Origin: an uncultured Bacteroidota bacterium
GTDB taxonomy: Bacteria; Bacteroidota; Bacteroidia; Chitinophagales; Chitinophagaceae
Assembly (NCBI GenBank): GCA_903929655.1
Contig: CAIYVS010000476.1
Location: forward strand, 1 to 5,176
Reading direction: 5' to 3'
DNA length: 5,176 bases
In this document: one piece after another, positions 1 to 4,974 of the stretch
How positions within the stretch are numbered: position 1 is the first letter of the stretch
How the letters are laid out: every line of letters begins with the position of its first letter
The notes under the pieces: model-generated
What the model saw: only the letters and a program-made list of their open reading frames with translations
What the model was told of the DNA's origin: nothing
The model's database searches: none
Program-made: the position numbers and the translations under genes

Positions 1-1
1 A

Positions 2-442
2 CAACAGCAATGCAGGCACAAGGAAATGGCAAAATTACTTGCTGATGAGTTTGTGCTGTACACAAAAACAAGGAATGCACACTGGAATGTGGAAGGTCCT
101 GATTTCCATGCCATGCACCTGTTTTTCGAAAGCCAGTACGAAATGCTGGATGATATTATGGATGGCGTTGCAGAGCGCATGCGTTCCATAGGTCATTATG
201 CACCTGCAACATTAAAAGCATTCCTGGAATTAACTCATTTGTCAGAAAGAAGCGATAGCAAAAACGATAGGATGGGTTTTATAAAGGAGCTATTATCTGA
301 CCATGAAAATATCATCATGTTCATCCGCGAAAATATAAACAGGTTTGCCTCTGAATATAACGATGCTGGCACCAGCGATTACATAACAGGCCTCATGGAG
401 CAACATGAGAAAATGGCCTGGATGCTGAGGTCTCATTTGTGA
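2..442 (+). CDS. dps: Dps-family DNA-binding ferritin-like protein (5' partial)
   Basis: Dps proteins form 12-subunit shells that oxidise Fe(II) with peroxide, store the iron and protect DNA in starvation or oxidative stress. The reading frame is open to the left edge (8 codons before the first ATG at 26). The family core KLLADEFVLYTKTRNAHW begins only two residues after that ATG, so the true start almost certainly lies outside the window; the family is usually about 155-165 residues and 146 are visible. Counting from the ATG at 26, the ferroxidase residues are all present with family spacing: H19 (in NAHWNVEG), H31 (in FHAMH), E35, D46 and E50 (in DGVAER). These correspond to E. coli Dps H51, H63, D67, D78 and E82. 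The C-terminus HEKMAWMLRSHL is the normal family end and the gene stops at TGA (440-442). No long basic C-terminal tail is present; an N-terminal DNA-binding tail cannot be judged. No canonical terminator follows. Confidence 0.93.
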   Translation, partial: QQQCRHKEMAKLLADEFVLYTKTRNAHWNVEGPDFHAMHLFFESQYEMLDDIMDGVAERMRSIGHYAPATLKAFLELTHLSERSDSKNDRMGFIKELLSDHENIIMFIRENINRFASEYNDAGTSDYITGLMEQHEKMAWMLRSHL

Positions 443-500
443 AATTTCAAATCGGAAAATCCAAATTCCAATTTGTGGGATTGCTCAATGCGAGTATGCG

Positions 501-536
501 AGAGTTCCTGAAGGAGGAGACACTCGCAGGACGGAA
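501..536. repeat. Direct repeat, copy 1
   Basis: This is one of two copies of a 36-bp sequence with 32 of 36 identical positions by eye. The core cctgaaggaggagacact (507-524) is shared exactly with copy 2. This copy also has two overlapping self-complementary arms: TCCTG (506-510) with CAGGA (527-531), and GCGAG (498-502) with CTCGC (523-527). The arms cross, so they could only form as alternatives or as a pseudoknot. The second copy lies 166 bp downstream in the same orientation. Confidence 0.85.
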
Positions 537-546
537 AGACTTTGGA

Positions 547-590
547 GGCACAGGTTGACTTTACACAAGACCTCGCGCCAAACCTGCGCC
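547..590. repeat. Imperfect 10-bp inverted repeat
   Basis: GGCACAGGTT (547-556) and AACCTGCGCC (581-590) are complementary at 9 of 10 positions, with a 24-nt loop. No T-run follows on either strand within a few bases, so it does not look like an intrinsic terminator. It directly follows repeat copy 1 and may be part of the same dispersed element. Confidence 0.55.
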
Positions 591-619
591 AGTGGGGAAT
601 CTTTTATCGGTGTTTACTT

Positions 620-646
620 GAGATTGCTTCGTTCCTCGCAATGACG
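620..646. repeat. REP-like dispersed intergenic element
   Basis: The segment reads gagattgcttcgttcctcgc and continues aatgacg. It holds a 5-bp inverted repeat, ATTGC (623-627) and GCAAT (638-642), around a 10-nt loop. I recognise from memory a very similar sequence as a common intergenic repeat in many unrelated bacterial genomes; this was not searched. It carries no coding signal. Confidence 0.6.
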
Positions 647-666
647 CGAGTGACATAAAGTATATT

Positions 667-702
667 AGAGACCCTGAAGGAGGAGACACTTGCAGGACCG
701 AA
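667..702. repeat. Direct repeat, copy 2
   Basis: This is the second copy of the 36-bp repeat, with the exact core at 673-690 and four mismatches to copy 1 overall. It ends 8 bp before the stop codon of the minus-strand gene at 711, so it would form the start of that gene's 3' untranslated region. It keeps the CCTG/CAGG arms but has lost the GCGAG/CTCGC arm of copy 1 (CTTGC here). Confidence 0.85.
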
Positions 703-710
703 TTGACAGA

Positions 711-1046
711 TCACTTTGCTTTTTTTACAGAAATAATTTCATCATTATTTGAGTGAAAAAGGACTGTATATGCTTTGATGCGTTTATTACCTTTTATATC
801 AATAATATCAGCCTCTGAGACATCAGACTTATTATTGCCTGTCATCGACCGCATCACTTTAATTATTACACTTGCGCTTGCCTTTGTTTTCTTCTGCCAT
901 TGGTTCATCTTTTCTTCTTCGGTTTTATATTCCTTCAGGGCCATGACCTTATCCATAATATCCGGGCTGCGGTTTGCACCTTCAGTTTGGGCAAAAGCCT
1001 TTAAGGAATAAACGGCAATCAATAAAAACAGAACAGCACATTTCAT
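711..1046 (-). CDS. Small exported protein of unknown function
   Basis: The 111-residue product begins with a typical Sec signal peptide: K2, a hydrophobic stretch at about residues 4-14 (AVLFLLIAVYS), then AFA before Q20, giving a likely cleavage between A19 and Q20. There is no lipobox cysteine, so a periplasmic or secreted soluble protein is more likely than a lipoprotein. The mature ~92 residues are hydrophilic. Residues 38-58 are rich in K, E and Q and probably helical (EYKTEEEKMNQWQKKTKAS). The C-terminal part (about 78-108) looks like beta strands (DIIDIKGNKRIKAYTVLF, then DEIISVKKAK). No cysteine remains in the mature part. I do not recognise the family. The minus frame is preferred over an overlapping plus-strand frame because of the signal peptide and a normal stop next to the intergenic repeat. 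It starts with ATG, has no Shine-Dalgarno sequence, and is insulated from the upstream E1 gene by the hairpin at 1082-1123. Confidence 0.72.
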   Translation of the reverse strand: MKCAVLFLLIAVYSLKAFAQTEGANRSPDIMDKVMALKEYKTEEEKMNQWQKKTKASASVIIKVMRSMTGNNKSDVSEADIIDIKGNKRIKAYTVLFHSNNDEIISVKKAK

Positions 1047-1064
1047 CGAAAACTGATTTGAAAG

Positions 1065-1072
1065 TAAAAATA
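1065..1072 (-). promoter_or_regulatory. Possible -7 promoter element for the exported-protein gene
   Basis: Read on the minus strand this is TATTTTTA, one mismatch from the Bacteroidota TAnnTTTG consensus, ending 18 nt before the ATG at 1046. Only about 35 bp lie between the gene start and the upstream terminator, so a promoter should sit here if the gene is transcribed on its own. I see no clear -33 TTG element. The call is weak because the region is AT-rich. Confidence 0.25.
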
Positions 1073-1081
1073 GGGATTAAG

Positions 1082-1123
1082 CATAAAAAATAATGCCTCT
1101 GCAAAGAGGCATTATTTTTTATG
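1082..1123. terminator. Bidirectional intrinsic terminator after the E1 gene
   Basis: A perfect 19-bp inverted repeat (1082-1100 and 1105-1123) encloses a 4-nt loop, GCAA on the plus strand and TTGC on the minus. The inner stem is GC-containing (TGCCTCT/AGAGGCA) and the outer part is A6/T6, so either strand gives a hairpin followed by a U-run. It begins 14 nt beyond the TAG stop (1138-1140) of the minus-strand E1 gene, which makes that gene its natural user. It also shields the exported-protein gene from read-through. Confidence 0.9.
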
Positions 1124-1137
1124 TTCTTAATTGCGGA

Positions 1138-3537
1138 CTATTCCCTCATCATTCCTTCTATCACCGTTGCTATATCCTCTGCATTAGGCTTGGAGAAATA
1201 GTCGCCATCGGTAGCATAGGCAGGACGGTGAGCCTGTGCGGTAATGGTGCGTGGTGCAACATCCAGCCAGCGGAAACCACCTTGTTTCTCCATCACATGC
1301 TGGAACATATAAGAGGAAGCGCCACCGGGTACATCTTCATCTACAAACACAATGCGGTTGGTCTTTTTGAGCGATTCCACGATCATATGGTTCACATCAA
1401 AGGGAAGCAGTGTGCGCACATCTATCACCTCACAGGAAATGCCTTGTGGTTCCAGGTAATTTGTAATGGCCTCGTCTATAATACGCAGGGTAGAGCCGTA
1501 AGACACCACCGTTACGTCCGTGCCTTCTTTAATAATTTCCGGCACACCAAAGGGTACTGTTTGTTGTCCAAGGTTGGATGGCAATTTTTCTTTCAGGCGG
1601 TAACCGTTCAGGCATTCTATAACCATACCGGGTTCGTCGCTTTGCAATAAAGTATTGTACATACCCGCTGCCTGTGTCATATTGCGGGGAACACATAGAT
1701 ACATACCGCGAATGGCGTTTAATATCATACCCATAGGCGAGCCGCTATGCCATAAGCCTTCCAGCCTGTGACCGCGTGTACGTACTATGAGCGGGCATTT
1801 TTGTCCGCCTCGTGTGCGGTAGAGTAGTGTTGACACATCATCGCTCAGTGGCTGCAATGCATAAAGCATATAGTCCAGGTATTGTATCTCTGCAATGGGG
1901 CGCAGGCCACGCATTGCCATACCTATTCCCTGTCCTATAATAGATGCTTCACGTATGCCTGTGTCGAATACACGGTATTCACCATACTTTTCCTGCAAGC
2001 CTGCAAAACCCTGGTTCACATCACCTATCTTACCCAGGTCTTCGCCAAAGGCACACACAGCAGGATTGGTAGCTAATGTATGATCGAAGAATTTATTAAG
2101 TATCTCAAAGCCATTCAGCATCGGCGCATCATGCTCAAATTTTGCAGGCACTTCTGCAACCTTCATTGCACTATGGCGCGATTCGGAGTATAAGTGAGAA
2201 GAATATTTTTCTTTATTGTCAGCACGGGTATAATCATAGAAATCGCGCAACGCACGTACCGCTTCCGTCTGTGTAGGGCATAAACGCAATATCTTGTCTA
2301 CTGTTTGCAGAATGTCTTTGCGGATAGGCTCTTTCAGCGATGTAAGTTCCTTAAGCATTTCCGCGATCTTATCTGCATGTTGCCCGCCTTCATGAATAAT
2401 AGGTTTACAAAGCGTATCTATGCTGTGTATCTGTTCGAGTATCGGGGCCAGGAAATTTTCCCATGCACGTTGTTTGGAACTGCGTGCATCATTTTTGGCC
2501 TCTTCTTCTACTTCTTTTATTGCCTCTTCTGTAGCTATCTCATTGTCCAGTACAAATTCGCGCATTTTCAACACGCAATCCCATTCCTTTTCCCATTCCA
2601 GGCGCTCTTTGCTTTTATACCTTTCATGCGAGCCTGAAGTGGAGTGGCCCTGCGGCTGCGTCATTTCCTGTATGTGAAATATGGCAGGGATATGTGTTTC
2701 GCGGATGCGCGCTATGCCTTGCTGAAAAACCTGCACCAGGCCGGGGTAGTCCCAGCCCTTGGCAGTATGTATATTGATACCGCCTTTACGGTCGTCCCAT
2801 TGCATACCAGCAAGCGCTTCAGAAATAGAATTTTTAGTGGTCTGGTACTTGCGTGGTACCGATATACCATAACCGTCATCCCATATGATGATGGCAAGTG
2901 GTACGCGTAATACACCCGCAGCATTCACGGTTTCCCAAAACAAACCTTCAGATGTAGATGCATCGCCAATAGTACAGAACACTACTTCGTTGCCGCCTTT
3001 TGTAAATTTTTCAAAACCTTTTTGAAGTTCCTGTATATTACGGTATTGTTTAGATGCAAAAGCAAGTCCCAGTGCACGGACCATTTGTCCTGCTGTGGGA
3101 GATACGTCGCTTGAAGATTGGGGTGCCTTTGTAAGATCTTTCCAGTCGCCTGCTTCATCCAGCCAGCGTGTACCGTAATGCCCGTTCATCATGCGCCCCG
3201 CAGAAGCCGGTTCTCTTTTGGTATCGGGATCGGCATAAAGCTGCGCAAAAAACTTTTCGATATCACTCATGCCCGTAGCAAACATCAAAGTCTGGTCGCG
3301 GTAATAACCTGAACGTATATCGCCGGGCTGAAAACATTTGGCAACAGCTATTTGCGCAAGTTCCTTACCATCACCCAGGATGCCGAATTTTGCCTTGCCC
3401 GTCAATACTTCACGGCGGCCTATAAGACTGGCTTCGCGACTGGCAAATGCCATACGGTAGTCTTCCAGCACTTCATGCCTGAATTCTTCGTAAGACAACC
3501 TCTCAGCCGATTTTGTGTGTTTTGCTTGCTGCAACAT
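1138..3537 (-). CDS. Fused alpha/beta 2-oxoacid dehydrogenase E1 (probably branched-chain type)
   Basis: E1 decarboxylates a 2-oxoacid with thiamine diphosphate (ThDP) and passes the acyl group to the lipoyl domain of E2; it acts in the cytosol. The product is 799 residues from the ATG at 3535-3537; this start is preferred to the in-frame TTG at 3541-3543. Alpha part, residues about 1-325: ThDP/Mg motif IGDASTSEG (190-198), closing with WDDGYGIS (219-226), then the active-site loop GHSTSGSHERY around H298. Residues about 325-465 are a charged, probably helical linker. Beta part, about 465-799: AFGEDLG (496-502), DTGIREASIIG with the presumed ThDP-activating E530, RTRGGQ (574-579), WHSGSP (596-601) and VDEDVPGG (732-739). 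The HSTS form of the loop and the beta motifs favour a branched-chain type over pyruvate, but substrate cannot be fixed from sequence. Pyruvate and acetoin E1s are alternatives. No E2 or E3 gene is nearby. The second Asn of the usual NN pair is Asp here. Confidence 0.9.
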   Translation of the reverse strand: MLQQAKHTKSAERLSYEEFRHEVLEDYRMAFASREASLIGRREVLTGKAKFGILGDGKELAQIAVAKCFQPGDIRSGYYRDQTLMFATGMSDIEKFFAQLYADPDTKREPASAGRMMNGHYGTRWLDEAGDWKDLTKAPQSSSDVSPTAGQMVRALGLAFASKQYRNIQELQKGFEKFTKGGNEVVFCTIGDASTSEGLFWETVNAAGVLRVPLAIIIWDDGYGISVPRKYQTTKNSISEALAGMQWDDRKGGINIHTAKGWDYPGLVQVFQQGIARIRETHIPAIFHIQEMTQPQGHSTSGSHERYKSKERLEWEKEWDCVLKMREFVLDNEIATEEAIKEVEEEAKNDARSSKQRAWENFLAPILEQIHSIDTLCKPIIHEGGQHADKIAEMLKELTSLKEPIRKDILQTVDKILRLCPTQTEAVRALRDFYDYTRADNKEKYSSHLYSESRHSAMKVAEVPAKFEHDAPMLNGFEILNKFFDHTLATNPAVCAFGEDLGKIGDVNQGFAGLQEKYGEYRVFDTGIREASIIGQGIGMAMRGLRPIAEIQYLDYMLYALQPLSDDVSTLLYRTRGGQKCPLIVRTRGHRLEGLWHSGSPMGMILNAIRGMYLCVPRNMTQAAGMYNTLLQSDEPGMVIECLNGYRLKEKLPSNLGQQTVPFGVPEIIKEGTDVTVVSYGSTLRIIDEAITNYLEPQGISCEVIDVRTLLPFDVNHMIVESLKKTNRIVFVDEDVPGGASSYMFQHVMEKQGGFRWLDVAPRTITAQAHRPAYATDGDYFSKPNAEDIATVIEGMMRE

Positions 3538-3560
3538 ATTCAATGATTCAAAAGAATGTA

Positions 3561-3568
3561 CAAAGGTA
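3561..3568 (-). promoter_or_regulatory. -7 promoter element of the E1 gene
   Basis: On the minus strand this reads TACCTTTG, an exact match to the Bacteroidota TAnnTTTG consensus, ending 23 nt before the ATG at 3537. That predicts a leader of roughly 15-20 nt. No good TTG is seen about 19 nt upstream, so the -33 element is weak or absent. No Shine-Dalgarno sequence precedes the ATG, as is usual in the phylum. The site also supports the ATG over the TTG two codons upstream. Confidence 0.55.
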
Positions 3569-3637
3569 TTGTAATGTATTCCCTTAAAAGTAAAAAAATT
3601 AGTTTAGAGTTTACAATTTGGTAACTCTTATTATTTG

Positions 3638-3656
3638 TGATTTATGATTTATGATT
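3638..3656. repeat. Short AT-rich tandem repeat, 7-bp unit
   Basis: The unit TGATTTA occurs 2.7 times in a row. It lies in the AT-rich part of the gap between the desulfurase and E1 genes. Low-complexity tracts of this style are common between genes in AT-leaning Bacteroidota, and I attach no function to it. Confidence 0.7.
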
Positions 3657-3716
3657 GGAGGGAGTGAGTAATGAACCATATAGTTATATAACGCACAAAT
3701 ATCTGACAAAATATAT

Positions 3717-3732
3717 CGTCCCATACGGGACG
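3717..3732. repeat. GTCCC palindrome, copy 1
   Basis: CGTCCC-ATAC-GGGACG forms a 6-bp perfect stem with a 4-nt loop. A sister palindrome starts 51 bp further on, and both are preceded by an ATATC-type sequence. Read on the minus strand both lie in the 3' untranslated region of the cysteine desulfurase. From memory, GTCCC-N4-GGGAC palindromes next to a TTGGTAAAAAAT-like segment recur between genes in Bacteroidota. No T-run follows, so this is not a standard terminator. Confidence 0.75.
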
Positions 3733-3737
3733 GGCGG

Positions 3738-3761
3738 CATTTTTTATCACATTTTTTACCA
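3738..3761. repeat. 12-bp tandem repeat between the palindromes
   Basis: CATTTTTTATCA (3738-3749) is followed at once by CATTTTTTACCA (3750-3761), 11 of 12 identical. It fills most of the space between the two GTCCC palindromes and is probably part of the same composite element. Confidence 0.7.
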
Positions 3762-3767
3762 ATATCA

Positions 3768-3783
3768 TGTCCCTGTCGGGACA
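3768..3783. repeat. GTCCC palindrome, copy 2
   Basis: TGTCCC-TGTC-GGGACA forms a 6-bp perfect stem with a 4-nt loop. It shares the GTCCC/GGGAC arms with copy 1, but the loop and outermost base pair differ. The outermost pair changed on both sides (C-G to T-A), which keeps the pairing and suggests that the fold matters. It lies about 28 bp beyond the desulfurase stop codon on the minus strand. Confidence 0.75.
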
Positions 3784-3810
3784 ATTCCCCCCCCAAAAAA
3801 TCAAATGACA

Positions 3811-4944
3811 CTAAATGAATTCTTTTAGTTTTTCAATTACGGCATCTACCTCTTCTTTTGTGTTATGGCGGGAGAATGAAAACCTGATAGGGACAATCTC
3901 TGCTGAATGCCCGTTATGAAGCGCCTGTATGACATGGCTTGTGGAGTTAGCGCCGGAAGTGCAGGCAGAACCACCACTTACACAGATACCTGCAATATCA
4001 AGATTAAAGAGCAGCATGTCCGTTTTTTCAGACATAGGGAAAGCTGCATTTACAACTGTATAAAGACTACGCCCATTGGTATCTCCGTTAAAAATGATAT
4101 CAGGGAATGTTTCCTGCAGCCTGGCAGCCATATAATGTTTCAACTCATTGATATAGGCGCTGTCATGTTCGTAGCGCTGAGTGGCAATTTCCAGGGCCTT
4201 TGCAAAACCTATGATACCATACAGGTTTTCAGTACCAGCACGCATATTGCGCTCCTGCGAGCCCCCATTGATATATGGTTTAATACTGATGCCTTCTTTT
4301 ACATAAAGTATTCCAACACCTTTGGGCCCGTGAAATTTATGCCCTGCGCCGTTTATGAAATGCACATAAGTATTCTTCAGATCGAAAGGGTAGTGTCCAA
4401 CAGTCTGCACAGTATCACTATGAAAGATGGCATCGTATTTTTTACACAATTCGCCCACTGCATTAATATCCAGCAGGTTCCCTACTTCATTATTGGCATG
4501 CATCAGGGTAACTAATGTTCTTACTTCACTGTTTTTAAGTAGTTCTTCCAGGTGGTTCATGTCCACATGGCCATCTTTTGTAAGCTTTACCCAGCTCAGT
4601 TTTGCCTGGCCGCTATGTGCCATATATTCAACGGTATGCAGCGTTGCATGATGCTCTACAGGTGAGGAAATGATATGCTTACAGCCCAGGTCACGAATGG
4701 CAGCATTAATAGCTGTATTAGTGCTTTCAGTGCCACCGGATGTAAAAAATATTTCCCCCGGATTGGCATTCAGAATGCGGGCTACCGTTTTACGTGCATT
4801 TTCTATGGCCAGTTTGGTTTCCCTGCCGTAAGAATAAATAGATGAGGGGTTCCCGAACTTTTCTGTAAGAAAAGGCATCATCGCGTCCAAAACATCGGGG
4901 TCCAGGGCTGTAGTAGCTGCATTATCAAAGTAAATTCTTTGCAT
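3811..4944 (-). CDS. Cysteine desulfurase (IscS/NifS family, class V aminotransferase fold)
   Basis: The enzyme uses pyridoxal phosphate (PLP) to take sulfur from L-cysteine, giving alanine and an enzyme persulfide that feeds iron-sulfur cluster assembly or tRNA thiolation in the cytosol. The product is 377 residues from ATG (4942-4944) to TAG (3811-3813). Visible landmarks: N-terminal YFDNAATT (5-12), GGTESTN (70-76) and EHH (97-99) at the PLP site, HANNEVG (149-155), HSDTVQ with D177 and Q180, the PLP lysine K203 in GHKFHGPKG, RAGTEN (235-240), the catalytic C328 in SGGSACTSG, and IRFSFSRHNT (353-362). The length is slightly below that of E. coli IscS (404); the C-terminal tail after the last helix, which helps bind IscU there, is missing. 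Family members in Bacteroidota go by several names, so I leave the symbol open. No iscU, sufE or iscR gene is in the window. It is probably a single-gene transcript. Confidence 0.95.
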   Translation of the reverse strand: MQRIYFDNAATTALDPDVLDAMMPFLTEKFGNPSSIYSYGRETKLAIENARKTVARILNANPGEIFFTSGGTESTNTAINAAIRDLGCKHIISSPVEHHATLHTVEYMAHSGQAKLSWVKLTKDGHVDMNHLEELLKNSEVRTLVTLMHANNEVGNLLDINAVGELCKKYDAIFHSDTVQTVGHYPFDLKNTYVHFINGAGHKFHGPKGVGILYVKEGISIKPYINGGSQERNMRAGTENLYGIIGFAKALEIATQRYEHDSAYINELKHYMAARLQETFPDIIFNGDTNGRSLYTVVNAAFPMSEKTDMLLFNLDIAGICVSGGSACTSGANSTSHVIQALHNGHSAEIVPIRFSFSRHNTKEEVDAVIEKLKEFI

Positions 4945-4945
4945 T

Positions 4946-4966
4946 CAGGCATCAAATTTTAGCCTG
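4946..4966. promoter_or_regulatory. Inverted repeat between promoter and start of the desulfurase gene
   Basis: CAGGC (4946-4950) and GCCTG (4962-4966) are perfect 5-bp arms around an 11-nt AT-rich spacer. They fill almost exactly the space between the -7 element and the ATG. Because the predicted transcript start falls within or next to the outer arm, a protein-binding operator fits better than an RNA hairpin. It is short and could be chance. Confidence 0.3.
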
Positions 4967-4974
4967 CAAAGTTA
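4967..4974 (-). promoter_or_regulatory. -7 promoter element of the cysteine desulfurase gene
   Basis: On the minus strand this reads TAACTTTG, an exact TAnnTTTG match ending 22 nt before the ATG at 4944. The arrangement mirrors the E1 promoter (23 nt). I see no clear -33 TTG at about 19 nt upstream, and no Shine-Dalgarno sequence before the ATG. Confidence 0.55.

Larger units (their letters stand above)
443..710. other. Non-coding gap between convergent genes, rich in repeats
   Basis: This 268-bp stretch separates the 3' ends of dps and the minus-strand exported-protein gene. I see no credible gene: the only frame with any shape is a 20-codon ORF (496-558) that lies mostly inside a repeat. 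The first 35 bases are AT-rich with short self-complementary pieces such as CAAATT-CC-AATTTG. The rest holds a repeat pair, an imperfect inverted repeat and a REP-like element, listed separately. No hairpin followed by a T-run is present, so termination of both converging genes must rely on these repeats or on Rho. Confidence 0.7.

Noticed and set aside
496..558. A 20-codon plus-strand ORF (MREFLKEETLAGRKDFGGTG) with ATG start and TGA stop.
   Set aside because: It lies mostly inside repeat copy 1, and copy 2 does not preserve the frame as an ORF with a start. Similarity between copies is at DNA level, so the repeat explains it.
677..692. AAGGAGGA in the repeats looks like a perfect Shine-Dalgarno sequence, with a TTG 8 bases on in copy 2.
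   Set aside because: The frame after the TTG gives only about 20 residues of no recognisable character, copy 1 has no start codon in range, and Bacteroidota genes rarely use this signal.
775..1011. Plus-strand 78-codon frame opposite the exported-protein gene, with hydrophobic stretches.
   Set aside because: It is antisense to a frame with a good signal peptide; the hydrophobic appearance comes from reading lysine/glutamate-rich codons in reverse complement.
1093..1650. Plus-strand 185-codon frame, the longest antisense frame over the E1 gene.
   Set aside because: It lies opposite the clearly conserved beta domain of E1, starts within the terminator hairpin, and its composition (many His, Cys, Phe) is that of a shadow frame.
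3611..3811. Minus-strand 66-codon frame just after the desulfurase gene.
   Set aside because: It runs through the GTCCC palindromes, the tandem repeat and the homopolymer run, overlaps the desulfurase stop codon by one base, and has no protein features. It is most likely a chance translation of the repeat element.
3907..4515. Plus-strand 202-codon frame opposite the cysteine desulfurase.
   Set aside because: It is antisense to a textbook enzyme with all catalytic motifs; no independent start signal or recognisable domain.
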